A stretch of 6,950 bases of DNA from CAZZCP01 sp964653235 (GCA_964653235.1 CAZZCP010000096.1:1-6950); one strand, 5' to 3'; shown: positions 1 to 5,764, counted from the stretch's first letter. Notes: generated by a model not told the origin, from the letters alone. Translations and numbers: made by a program.

Positions 1-258
1 TGCACGCTTGGGGTTCGCTCAAAAGCATCAGCCAATAAAATCTACAAGAAACTCAAAAAGCTAGAGCTTCAGGCCGAGGTCTACTACTATGGCGGAGCTT
101 ACGACTGGGCTAAAAATGGCCAGATGTTTGCTGAATTTCATGTCGATCGATTAAAGCGAAACCAAGACACCAAAGCGGTTCATCTTTACAATCTATATTG
201 GGTCGATCCTGTGATGCGGGCGCAGATTGAAGAGAAGTACCAAATCTTTACTTTTTAA
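1..258 (+). CDS. C-terminal end of an unrecognised protein (partial)
   Basis: The frame is open from the first base of the window and ends at TAA 256-258, giving 85 codons with no start inside the window. The visible protein begins with a basic stretch rich in Lys (RSKASANKIYKKLKKLE). An aromatic-rich part follows (VYYYGGAYDW, HLYNLYWVD), and the C-terminus is YQIFTF. No signal peptide, membrane segment or catalytic motif can be seen in this fragment, and I do not recognise the family. Mixed codon use and plausible amino-acid composition support it as real coding sequence. Its stop codon coincides with the left end of the inverted-repeat element at 258-430, so the element sits immediately at the 3' end of the gene. 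Confidence 0.75.
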   Translation, partial: CTLGVRSKASANKIYKKLKKLELQAEVYYYGGAYDWAKNGQMFAEFHVDRLKRNQDTKAVHLYNLYWVDPVMRAQIEEKYQIFTF

Positions 259-430
259 GCTGCTCCCTTTTATTTCACTTCGGACGTCCGTCCGAAACAG
301 CTAAAAGTACAAAATACTTATTAAATCTTGTCCGAAAGGCCTTAAAATTTGATACATTCTCGGACCAGGTTACTAGGTCTTTGAAATTAGGCTTTATGTT
401 CGAGAAAAAAGTGAAACAAAGGGAGCAGCT
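258..430. repeat. MITE-like element bounded by ~22-bp inverted repeats
   Basis: The left arm (258-280) and right arm (409-430) are inverted copies. The outer 13 bp are identical (AGCTGCTCCCTTT against its reverse complement). Then TA on the left corresponds to a single base on the right, and a further 8 bp (TTTCACTT) match. If the ends are taken as 259 and 429, both sides are flanked by TAA (256-258 and 430-432), which could be a 3-bp target duplication. The interior has no ORF of note and carries four copies of GTCCGAA or its reverse complement (279-285, 290-296, 330-336, and a 6-bp version at 360-365). Small size, terminal inverted repeats and lack of coding capacity fit a miniature transposable element or a large folded RNA element. 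I cannot see other genomic copies, so mobility is inference. Confidence 0.5.
279..296. other. 7-bp stem, 4-nt loop hairpin after the upstream stop codon
   Basis: TTCGGAC (279-285), loop GTCC, then GTCCGAA (290-296) form a perfect hairpin 20 bases after the stop of the upstream gene. No T-run follows it on either strand, so it does not meet the usual pattern of an intrinsic terminator. It lies just inside the left arm of the inverted-repeat element and may be a structural part of that element. Confidence 0.4.
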
Positions 431-474
431 AAATCAAGATTGCTTTGAAACAGCATCTTCATTACCATATTAAG

Positions 475-1191
475 ATGCGTTTGCACTATTTACAGCATGT
501 TGAGTTTGAAAGACCCTTTCTGGTCAAGTCCTGGGCCGAAGAGAAGGGTATTGAACTTACTCGCACGGCTTTTTTTCTTGATGAAGCTCTTCCTAGTTTG
601 GCTGAAATCGATGCTCTATTGATTTTGGGTGGACCAATGAGCGTGCATGATGAAGAGAAATACCCTTGGCTCAAAACTGAGATGCAATTTGTGGCAGCGG
701 CAATGCGCTCAACAAAACCAGTTCTGGGTATTTGTTTGGGGGCGCAAATGATGGCAAGAACTCTGGGCTCGCAAGTGATTATTATGCCTGAAAAAGAAAT
801 CGGTTGGTTTGATATCGAGTGGTCAGAGGCAGCAAAAAAGAATCCGCTTTTTTCTGATCTAAGCAAAATAGAATCTGTGCTGCACTGGCATGTAGAAGAA
901 TTTGAAACACCTAGTGAATCGACCGCTCTTGCCAAATCAAATTTTTGCAAAAACCAAGCTTTTTTATATCAAGACAACAAAGTCGGTTTGCAGTTTCATA
1001 TGGAGATTAGTCCCAAGAAATCTAAAAACTTGATAGAAGCAATGCCAGAAGAACTTGCTGATCTCTCAGCTTACGTACAGAGCCCTGCTGAAATTCGAGA
1101 AGGCCCTAAAAGCTACAAAGAGACTAGAAAAGATTTTTTTCGCTTCTTAGATAAGCTTTATCTACAAGAAAAGATCTCTGCAATTTCTTGA
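475..1191 (+). CDS. Class-I glutamine amidotransferase (GMP synthase-like GATase domain protein)
   Basis: A stand-alone GATase1 domain protein of 238 aa from ATG 475. The nucleophile elbow GICLGAQ carries Cys87. QFHMEIS supplies His175 and Glu177, completing the Cys-His-Glu triad. LGGPMSVHDEEKYPWL (about 51-66) is the usual oxyanion/Gly-Gly-Pro region, and LHWHVEEFETP (about 136-146) is typical of the GMP-synthase-like stand-alone group. Members hydrolyse glutamine to pass ammonia to a partner or act on gamma-glutamyl compounds; the actual substrate cannot be told from sequence. No synthetase partner is adjacent. The frame is open upstream to a TTG at 445, but MRLHYLQHVEFE is the normal N-terminus of the family, so ATG 475 is preferred even though its ribosome-binding site is weak. 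The 3' end overlaps the convergent protease gene by 34 bp. The inverted-repeat element lies directly upstream and must contain or separate the promoter. Confidence 0.88.
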   Translation: MRLHYLQHVEFERPFLVKSWAEEKGIELTRTAFFLDEALPSLAEIDALLILGGPMSVHDEEKYPWLKTEMQFVAAAMRSTKPVLGICLGAQMMARTLGSQVIIMPEKEIGWFDIEWSEAAKKNPLFSDLSKIESVLHWHVEEFETPSESTALAKSNFCKNQAFLYQDNKVGLQFHMEISPKKSKNLIEAMPEELADLSAYVQSPAEIREGPKSYKETRKDFFRFLDKLYLQEKISAIS

Positions 1192-2096
1192 TGATCTAAA
1201 AATTGGCCCATAATTCTTTTAGCTGACAAGACGTCAACAATACTTACTTTTCTTTCTAGCTTTGAAAAGTGCGCTGGCATTGCCATACTCACTATACCCA
1301 TCAGCTTTCCTTCACGGTTGACTAAAGGTCCACCGCTCATGCCCTCATCGACATCGACCATGGCTAAGTAGGTGGTTTTTTGATATTCGGCTACATCTGC
1401 AAAGACATCTTGAAAGTCACGCTCTGTATTGTCAGTCAAAAAATCAATCATATGACCCAAAGACTGAGCTAGGGTAAAGTCTACTTTGCCTGTCGATACT
1501 TTTAAGCTTTGGCCATCACCAACCTCATTGCCGTATCTTTCAATATATCCTGCGGGATACCCAAGAGCCCAAAGCTCTTCTCTTTGTCTTACCGATCGAC
1601 TCGGCGTTTTGATGCAGTCGACCTGCTCATCGACATCGACTTTGATAAGGGCAAAATCTTGCGCCGTCATATTATCGAGATAATTTACTCCATATCTTTC
1701 GCCGGTAAACACCACTTCAGCATCAAGGTTTTTACCATTGAGTAGAAACTCTTTAAGTGGGCCAGGGTAGACGTGATTGCCAGGCCAATACGAATCTTCT
1801 CGGCCAAAAAAGTACTCCCAGCGGCGCGGACTGGGTTTGTAGGCACCTTCTTCAACATGCTTCGGAAAGAAAAACTCCAAACAATGAAGAGCCGTAATCA
1901 TATGTCCTTGGTTTGAAACAAAAGATCCTGTGCAGCCATATTGAATCAAGTGCGTGGCATTGACGATCTTGTTAAAATTCTTGGGTTTTTGGTACAAAGC
2001 ATGGGGAGACACCATGCTCTCTGTAAAGAGTGCATGTGCTCCTTGCGCAAACATAAAAGAAAATACAAAAACGAAAAGTCTTTTTCCCCGCCCCAT
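1158..2096 (-). CDS. Exported trypsin-like (V8/S1B type) serine protease
   Basis: A 312-aa secreted serine endopeptidase of the chymotrypsin fold (Trypsin_2-like). It opens with a signal peptide: basic MGRGKR, hydrophobic LFVFVFSFMFA, and a signal peptidase I site after AHA22. The triad is complete: His71 in ITALHC, Asp147 in AQDFALIKV, Ser254 in EGMSGGPLVN. Cys55 and Cys72 flank the His as in the conserved chymotrypsin disulfide; Cys161 and Cys311 may form another. WALGYPAGY (176-184) resembles the strand before the substrate-binding region of V8-like proteases. The start ATG has a strong Shine-Dalgarno sequence (GGGGAGGG, about 8 bases upstream), which fixes it. Targets may be outer-membrane, periplasmic or extracellular proteins; specificity is not predictable here. 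It is transcribed away from the antitoxin module, and a 14-bp palindrome lies 55 bp upstream. Confidence 0.9.
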   Translation of the reverse strand: MGRGKRLFVFVFSFMFAQGAHALFTESMVSPHALYQKPKNFNKIVNATHLIQYGCTGSFVSNQGHMITALHCLEFFFPKHVEEGAYKPSPRRWEYFFGREDSYWPGNHVYPGPLKEFLLNGKNLDAEVVFTGERYGVNYLDNMTAQDFALIKVDVDEQVDCIKTPSRSVRQREELWALGYPAGYIERYGNEVGDGQSLKVSTGKVDFTLAQSLGHMIDFLTDNTERDFQDVFADVAEYQKTTYLAMVDVDEGMSGGPLVNREGKLMGIVSMAMPAHFSKLERKVSIVDVLSAKRIMGQFLDHQEIAEIFSCR

Positions 2097-2150
2097 GTGA
2101 AAACCCTCCCCAGAGTTTCGATTTGCATGATTTGTATCAGAGACAGTGAC

Positions 2151-2164
2151 TTTTTCTAGAAAAA
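2151..2164. promoter_or_regulatory. Perfect 14-bp palindrome upstream of the protease gene
   Basis: TTTTTCTAGAAAAA is its own reverse complement and lies 55 bp before the protease ATG, where an operator could act. It shares the half-site TTTTCTA/TAGAAAA with the inverted repeat at 2415-2435. Such A/T-rich palindromes also arise by chance in this composition, so the regulatory role is a guess. Confidence 0.3.
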
Positions 2165-2414
2165 TTCAATTTTCTTTGCTTGTGGTATTTTTTATTGTTG
2201 CGAGTTGGCCCTATTTTAAGCTTTTGGAGAAATTCTTACAATCAAGCATAAGAGTAGCTTAGTTAGGTGACTTTCATTTTTTAGTATTTCGGTGTGTCGT
2301 AAATAGATACAATTTTTTCTCTTAATTCGTCTTATTTTTAGAAAGAGCTTTGATAGGTGGATTTTCTCTAAATGTTTTACAAAGCAATCTGAATGTATTT
2401 ACTTCAAATAATAA

Positions 2415-2435
2415 ATTTTCTAATGAGTAGAAAAT
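2415..2435. promoter_or_regulatory. Inverted repeat upstream of the antitoxin module, candidate operator
   Basis: ATTTTCTA (2415-2422) and TAGAAAAT (2428-2435) are perfect inverted copies separated by five bases. The repeat ends 23 bp before the ATG at 2459. Ribbon-helix-helix antitoxins commonly repress their own operon by binding such palindromes near the promoter, and this module encodes a likely member. No good -35/-10 pair can be placed with certainty. Confidence 0.35.
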
Positions 2436-2458
2436 CTTAATAAATTATCGGAGTTTTT

Positions 2459-2592
2459 ATGAAAATCTTATAACAACAAAAGAGACTTGGAACATCCCGC
2501 TTTCTGAAGTGCTGAAATATCAGTCTCTTTCGCTGGAGGATTTTTCGCTGGAGGATTTTTTGTGGGAGAAGTACGATGGCGAAGAAGACTAA
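2459..2592 (+). pseudogene. Small upstream gene of the antitoxin module, apparently frameshifted by one base
   Basis: ATG 2459 has a good ribosome-binding site (CGGAG, five T residues before the ATG) but reads only four codons to TAA 2471-2473. The -1 frame is open from 2431 to TAA 2590-2592. Restoring one A to the A4 run at 2462-2465 would join them into a ~45-aa protein, beginning MKNLITTKETWNIPLSEV and ending WEKYDGEED, with an internal SLEDF duplicated in tandem. The reconstructed end overlaps the following antitoxin start by 17 bp, as in translationally coupled operons. I do not recognise the protein; it could be a partner or leader of the antitoxin. Alternatives are a programmed or phase-variable frameshift, an assembly error in the A-run, or a chance open frame. 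Confidence 0.45.
2531..2560. repeat. 15-bp tandem duplication (two copies)
   Basis: CGCTGGAGGATTTTT occurs twice back to back (2531-2545, 2546-2560). The length is a multiple of three and, in the repaired frame of the small upstream ORF, it duplicates SLEDF. Each copy also contains GGAGGA, so the antitoxin start is preceded by two Shine-Dalgarno-like sequences in addition to its own GGGAG. Confidence 0.9.
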
Positions 2593-2800
2593 AGCTCAAT
2601 CAAAACTCAAAGATGGTGAGTTTCATTATGGTGATGTTGAGATGACTGATGAGGAATATCAAGAGGCGCAAAACCCAAAAGTGCGCACCACGATCTTCCT
2701 CGATGAAGACCTCATCAATGCCTACAAGCAAAAAGCTCTCAAACAAGGGGTTAAGTATCAACAACTCTTTCGTGATACGCTCAGGCAGGCTCTATCGTAA
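2576..2800 (+). CDS. CopG/BrnA-like ribbon-helix-helix antitoxin, probably truncated by a stop codon
   Basis: A 74-aa protein. The charged N-terminal part (about 1-34) is followed by a short DNA-binding strand RTTIFLDEDL (about 38-47) and two helices (INAYKQKALKQG and KYQQLFRDTLRQAL). This is the order of the CopG/ribbon-helix-helix fold found in antitoxins that go with BrnT- or RelE-like toxins. The start ATG has GGGAG seven bases upstream and overlaps the preceding small frame by 17 bp. No toxin gene is present on either side. The frame continues after TAA 2798-2800 for 20 more codons reading SDIEARLEALEQKVFKK, a plausible helical C-terminus, up to TAA 2861-2863. The visible protein is therefore probably a truncated form of a ~95-aa antitoxin. 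DNA binding would be retained; any toxin-binding tail may be lost. Confidence 0.75.
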   Translation: MAKKTKAQSKLKDGEFHYGDVEMTDEEYQEAQNPKVRTTIFLDEDLINAYKQKALKQGVKYQQLFRDTLRQALS

Positions 2801-2863
2801 CCATCGGACATTGAAGCCCGCCTTGAGGCACTTGAGCAAAAAGTCTTCAAGAAGCGAGCTTAA
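2801..2863 (+). pseudogene. Cut-off C-terminal segment of the antitoxin frame
   Basis: In the same frame as the antitoxin, the 20 codons after TAA 2798-2800 encode an amphipathic, charged helix-like peptide (SDIEARLEALEQKVFKK) ending in KKRA and a second TAA. The heptad-like spacing of Ile/Leu/Val and the natural ending suggest that this was the original C-terminus, before a one-base change (for example CAA, GAA or AAA to TAA) at 2798. The segment has no start codon or ribosome-binding site of its own. Confidence 0.5.
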
Positions 2864-3001
2864 AGAATGTTAAAGTAGTTACCTGTAGTTCAGAGGCATT
2901 ATGGGTTGAATGATACCGAGGGGTTATTGAGCCTTCACCGCCGACACCAAATAGGTATATTTTGGGCACATAGTTTACACTTTTATAACGAATCATCGTA
3001 A

Positions 3002-4153
3002 CTATTGAGAAAATAGGTCTTTTGAATTTGTAAGTAATTTCAAAAAATCACCTAAAGGTAAAATCTTTATGCCATCGATACTGCGTTTTCGATCACCAAG
3101 GTAAATGATGATGCGCTTTTGAAGACCTTTTAATTCATTAATAGCATTTAAACCATATAAATCAGCTTTAGATACTGTCTTTGAAGATTTGACCTCAATT
3201 GCTACGAATTGATCCTTTTTTTTCAATAAAAAATCTATCTCTGTTTTTTTTGTATCTGCAGGTGACCAATAGTACAGATCGTCATATAAATTTTTATAAT
3301 CTTTGTAAGCTCTGAGAATCTGAGCGATTAGACCTTCTAACAAATGCCCTTTCTCTTCGGGCGTAACAGTACCAAAGTTTTTTTTGATCGCTCGTACTAA
3401 TCCTGGGTCGATAAAATAAAATTTTGGGCGTTTCTTTTCTCTAACCCGCAGTTTCGCATCATAGGCAGGAAGTTTAAAGCCAATGAGTGTATCTTCTATG
3501 ATATTATAAAAGCCTTCTACCGTTGTGCGAGATACCTCTGCATCTCTAGCCGTACTTGATATACTTAGAATTTGACCATGTGATAAAGCAGCAACAGATA
3601 AGAAGCGTGCAAAGCCAGGTAAATTTCGTACTAATGCTTCGGCTTTAATTTCTTCTTTTAGATATGTTTCAGTATAGGCTTTTAACGTGGCTTCAGTATC
3701 TGCAGCACTATAGTTTATAGGAATTAAACCATAGCGTAGAGCTTGATTTAAATTAAAATCTTTACCAATTTCCTCTGGCACAAAAGGGTGCATGTAGCAG
3801 TTTAAAGCTCTACCAGCTAGTAAGTTTACCCCAGAGCTTTTAAGTTTTCTCGCACTAGAACCTGATAGCACAAAGATTAAAGCATTTTCTTCAATCAAAC
3901 GATGCACTTCATTTAGTAAAGATGGTAATCTTTGTATTTCATCTACAACTACTCGAGAGCCGGCTTGTAAGCCGCTGAGTTCTTGATAGAAAAGTCCAAT
4001 ATTTGCAAGGTAAGACTGGTAGAGACTTTCATCTAAGAGGTTGATGAATTTCGCCTTAGGATAGGTTTTTTTTAAAAAAGTCGATTTACCGGTGCCCCGA
4101 GCACCTAGTAGAAAATAAGAGGTTTTGGGAGGGGTGAGTATTCTGCTATACAT
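3002..4153 (-). CDS. AAA_14/DUF4143 family ATPase
   Basis: A 383-aa P-loop ATPase of the widespread AAA_14-plus-DUF4143 type. Walker A is GARGTGKST (17-25, Lys23). Walker B is RVVVDEIQ (67-74, Asp71-Glu72), and a sensor-1-like strand is FVLSGSSARKL (94-104), followed by LLAGRA. Residues about 190-225 resemble the winged-helix linker (ISSTARDAEVSRTTVEGFYNI). The C-terminal part carries a PD-(D/E)xK-like constellation: Glu273 in GHLLEGLIAQ, Asp307 in TEIDFLL, and Glu320/Lys322 in AIEVKSSK. It may therefore be a nuclease or a nuclease-fold DNA binder. The cellular role of the family is poorly known; members are often scattered and horizontally moved. The gene stands alone, convergent with the antitoxin remnant. 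Start at ATG 4153 is supported by family-like spacing to Walker A and by the promoter directly abutting it. Confidence 0.88.
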   Translation of the reverse strand: MYSRILTPPKTSYFLLGARGTGKSTFLKKTYPKAKFINLLDESLYQSYLANIGLFYQELSGLQAGSRVVVDEIQRLPSLLNEVHRLIEENALIFVLSGSSARKLKSSGVNLLAGRALNCYMHPFVPEEIGKDFNLNQALRYGLIPINYSAADTEATLKAYTETYLKEEIKAEALVRNLPGFARFLSVAALSHGQILSISSTARDAEVSRTTVEGFYNIIEDTLIGFKLPAYDAKLRVREKKRPKFYFIDPGLVRAIKKNFGTVTPEEKGHLLEGLIAQILRAYKDYKNLYDDLYYWSPADTKKTEIDFLLKKKDQFVAIEVKSSKTVSKADLYGLNAINELKGLQKRIIIYLGDRKRSIDGIKILPLGDFLKLLTNSKDLFSQ

Positions 4154-4159
4154 ACCGTT

Positions 4160-4189
4160 ATTTTACGGCGTAAAATGACGATATGTCAA
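4160..4189 (-). promoter_or_regulatory. Sigma-70-type promoter of the ATPase gene, likely leaderless
   Basis: Read on the minus strand, a perfect -35 TTGACA (4184-4189) is followed by an 18-bp spacer and -10 TAAAAT (4160-4165, five of six consensus bases). The -10 ends six bases before the ATG at 4153, so transcription would begin at or within a base or two of the start codon. No Shine-Dalgarno sequence lies between. The gene would then be translated from a leaderless message. Confidence 0.65.
4161..4175. promoter_or_regulatory. 15-bp palindrome over the -10 of the ATPase promoter
   Basis: TTTTACG G CGTAAAA is a perfect inverted repeat (7-bp arms around one G) that covers five of the six -10 bases and runs into the spacer. 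A repressor bound here would block the promoter. The ATPase has a winged-helix-like region, but whether it binds its own operator is unknown. Confidence 0.5.
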
Positions 4190-4279
4190 CACTAAGGATT
4201 GTGGCTCTAAGCCCGACCAAAGCCCCAGGCTCGCAGCTATCCGATAGGCTCCCAGCTGCTTTTGGATTATTCTGAAATT

Positions 4280-5764
4280 ATGCGAGTTTTGATTGGTCTC
4301 TGCCTTATCTTTTCGGCCCAGGTCTATGGCTATCCCAGCTGTGATCCGGCCTACTATGATCCCAGTCTTGAAGACTTTTCGAAGAAGCTTTGTCAGGCCA
4401 AGGCGAGTCGTGGCATTGCCAGCAAGAGAAAAGATTGGGAGAAGGCTCTCAAATCTTCAAAGAATCAATACTTGATTGGACTTGCGAAAAATAAAAATGC
4501 CAAAGCCATCGATTTAAATGCCAATGGCAAAGATGATTTTTTTCGCAGCTTCTACAAAGACGGCAGCACAAAAAGCGTTAAGTATGACCAAGATGAAGAT
4601 GGCTTCTATGAGTACACTGCGAAATATGATAGAAACGCTCGACTGATTTTTCAAAACATCGACTACAATGGCGATCAAAAGGTCGATGAAAAGTTAAGAT
4701 GTAAAGGTGATACCTGCCAGCGCAGCATCGATGCCAACTTTGATGGAGACTTTGAGCAAAGGCGCAGCTACAAACGCATCAACAGCAAACTCAAAACCAA
4801 ATACGAAATCAGAGACAAAAACAATCAATTCAAGCTCATCCGCCAAGGCGAATACTCAATGAACGAGTTTGTGCCTCGCACATCACGTATTGATGAAATT
4901 GAAGGATCCGTCTGCCTGCCCTGTTATACGAATGTAAGAACGCAAGAAGATTACTGGGAATTAGAAGATGATTACGTTGATAACTTGTCACCCATTCTTC
5001 AAAGTTGGTACGATACTAAAGAATACTTAATCCCTGATCACTCAAGGTTTAGAAATTTTGAGAGAAGCTTGGGAGGCTATCATATTCACGAATCTTGTAA
5101 AAATAAATACGGAAAAGACTTTATTTATGAGGCCGCATGGCAAGCAAGTCTTCCATTCTTAAATTGTTTGTATAGGTTGGGGAGCGGAGAAGGTCAGGCT
5201 TCAGCAATGAAACATCTTCCAGACCTTGTGACCATGCTTTTCTCTGAAAATGCTCCTAAAATTGTTTGTCATGATACGAAAACAGAATCTGGCCAACCAA
5301 TTAAAATGAAAGATGCTATAGAATTGGCAAGTTCAAATGATAGCAACAAAGCTCTATCTGATGACCCAAATTATCCAGGTGAAGTTTACGAGCACCCAAT
5401 TATATTAATGTTTCAAACAACGGATAACCCAATGGAACTTGCATCTACCATCGCCCATGGAGTGATGCATAATTTAGGGCATAGACATTATTATGATCAC
5501 CATAGAGAAGAAAAAACCCATGAACATGAATTTGTATGGGGATGTCAAATCGCCTGTTTTCAAGAAGTGGAGATGGGGACTACCGATGATATAAAAAGAG
5601 AGCCAGCAGAACTCCTATGTAATGATATGGGACCGAGCAATGCACCAGAGTACAATGCTAGAGTAAGAACACTCGAAGAATATTCTGGTGAATTGACAGA
5701 GATTGGCCGAAACTCACGAGGAGAGCCCATATTAAGAGGTATTATATCTGGTGATATTTATTGA
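4280..5764 (+). CDS. Secreted metzincin-like protein with EF-loop-like repeats and Glu-to-Gly zinc motif
   Basis: ATG 4280 gives 494 aa with a signal peptide (MRVLIGLCLIFSAQVYG, likely cut near residue 17). The frame is open to TTG 4262, but neither start has a clear ribosome-binding site and the ATG gives the better signal sequence. Residues about 78-160 hold four Asp/Asn loops at near-regular spacing: DLNANGKDD, DQDEDGFYE, DYNGDQKVD and DANFDGDFE (starting at 78, 103, 128, 151), resembling EF-hand or dockerin calcium loops. The C-terminal half has eight cysteines and HGVMHNLGHRH (393-403). That matches the metzincin zinc pattern HExxHxxGxxH at every fixed position except the catalytic Glu, which is Gly (GGA, 5459-5461). 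Met in CNDMGP could be the Met-turn. It may be an inactive zinc-binding pseudoprotease or a mutated protease. GC falls sharply from codon ~214 onward. It overlaps the convergent gene by 7 bp. Confidence 0.8.
   Translation: MRVLIGLCLIFSAQVYGYPSCDPAYYDPSLEDFSKKLCQAKASRGIASKRKDWEKALKSSKNQYLIGLAKNKNAKAIDLNANGKDDFFRSFYKDGSTKSVKYDQDEDGFYEYTAKYDRNARLIFQNIDYNGDQKVDEKLRCKGDTCQRSIDANFDGDFEQRRSYKRINSKLKTKYEIRDKNNQFKLIRQGEYSMNEFVPRTSRIDEIEGSVCLPCYTNVRTQEDYWELEDDYVDNLSPILQSWYDTKEYLIPDHSRFRNFERSLGGYHIHESCKNKYGKDFIYEAAWQASLPFLNCLYRLGSGEGQASAMKHLPDLVTMLFSENAPKIVCHDTKTESGQPIKMKDAIELASSNDSNKALSDDPNYPGEVYEHPIILMFQTTDNPMELASTIAHGVMHNLGHRHYYDHHREEKTHEHEFVWGCQIACFQEVEMGTTDDIKREPAELLCNDMGPSNAPEYNARVRTLEEYSGELTEIGRNSRGEPILRGIISGDIY

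Larger units (their letters stand above)
2097..2458. other. AT-rich intergenic region between divergent genes
   Basis: About 360 bp without a convincing gene on either strand. It must hold the promoter of the serine protease (leftward) and that of the antitoxin-like module (rightward). Candidate elements are a weak extended -10 for the protease (TGATACAAAT read on the minus strand, near 2132-2141, with no good -35) and two palindromes annotated separately. No clear -35/-10 pair was found for the rightward genes; TTGATA at 2350-2355 lacks a convincing -10. The rest is low-complexity A/T sequence without visible long repeats. Confidence 0.6.

Noticed and set aside
321..360. Possible promoter TTGTCC-17-GATACA before the amidotransferase gene
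   Set aside because: Only four of six and three of six bases fit the consensus. It is too weak to annotate, although a promoter is expected in this region.
486..950. 154-codon open frame on the minus strand inside the amidotransferase gene
   Set aside because: It lies opposite a gene with a complete catalytic triad, and its translation (Ser-rich, scattered Cys) shows no recognisable domain. It is a shadow frame.
1344..1640. Exact 15-bp direct repeat CTCATCGACATCGAC at 1344-1358 and 1626-1640 within the protease gene
   Set aside because: Both copies encode VDVDE at two ordinary positions of the protease, near the catalytic Asp and Ser. The match reflects similar short peptides and does not look like a mobile or regulatory repeat.
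2880..2955. tRNA-like stretch containing TGTAGTTCAGAGG and ending in ACACCA
   Set aside because: No 7-bp acceptor stem or proper anticodon and T arms can be paired, and the TTCGA-type T loop is missing. The resemblance to a D-arm and CCA end is probably coincidental. The piece remains unexplained non-coding DNA.
2960..3004. Possible terminator after the ATPase gene
   Set aside because: Only a 4-bp stem (ACGA/TCGT) can be formed and no T-run follows in the right place.
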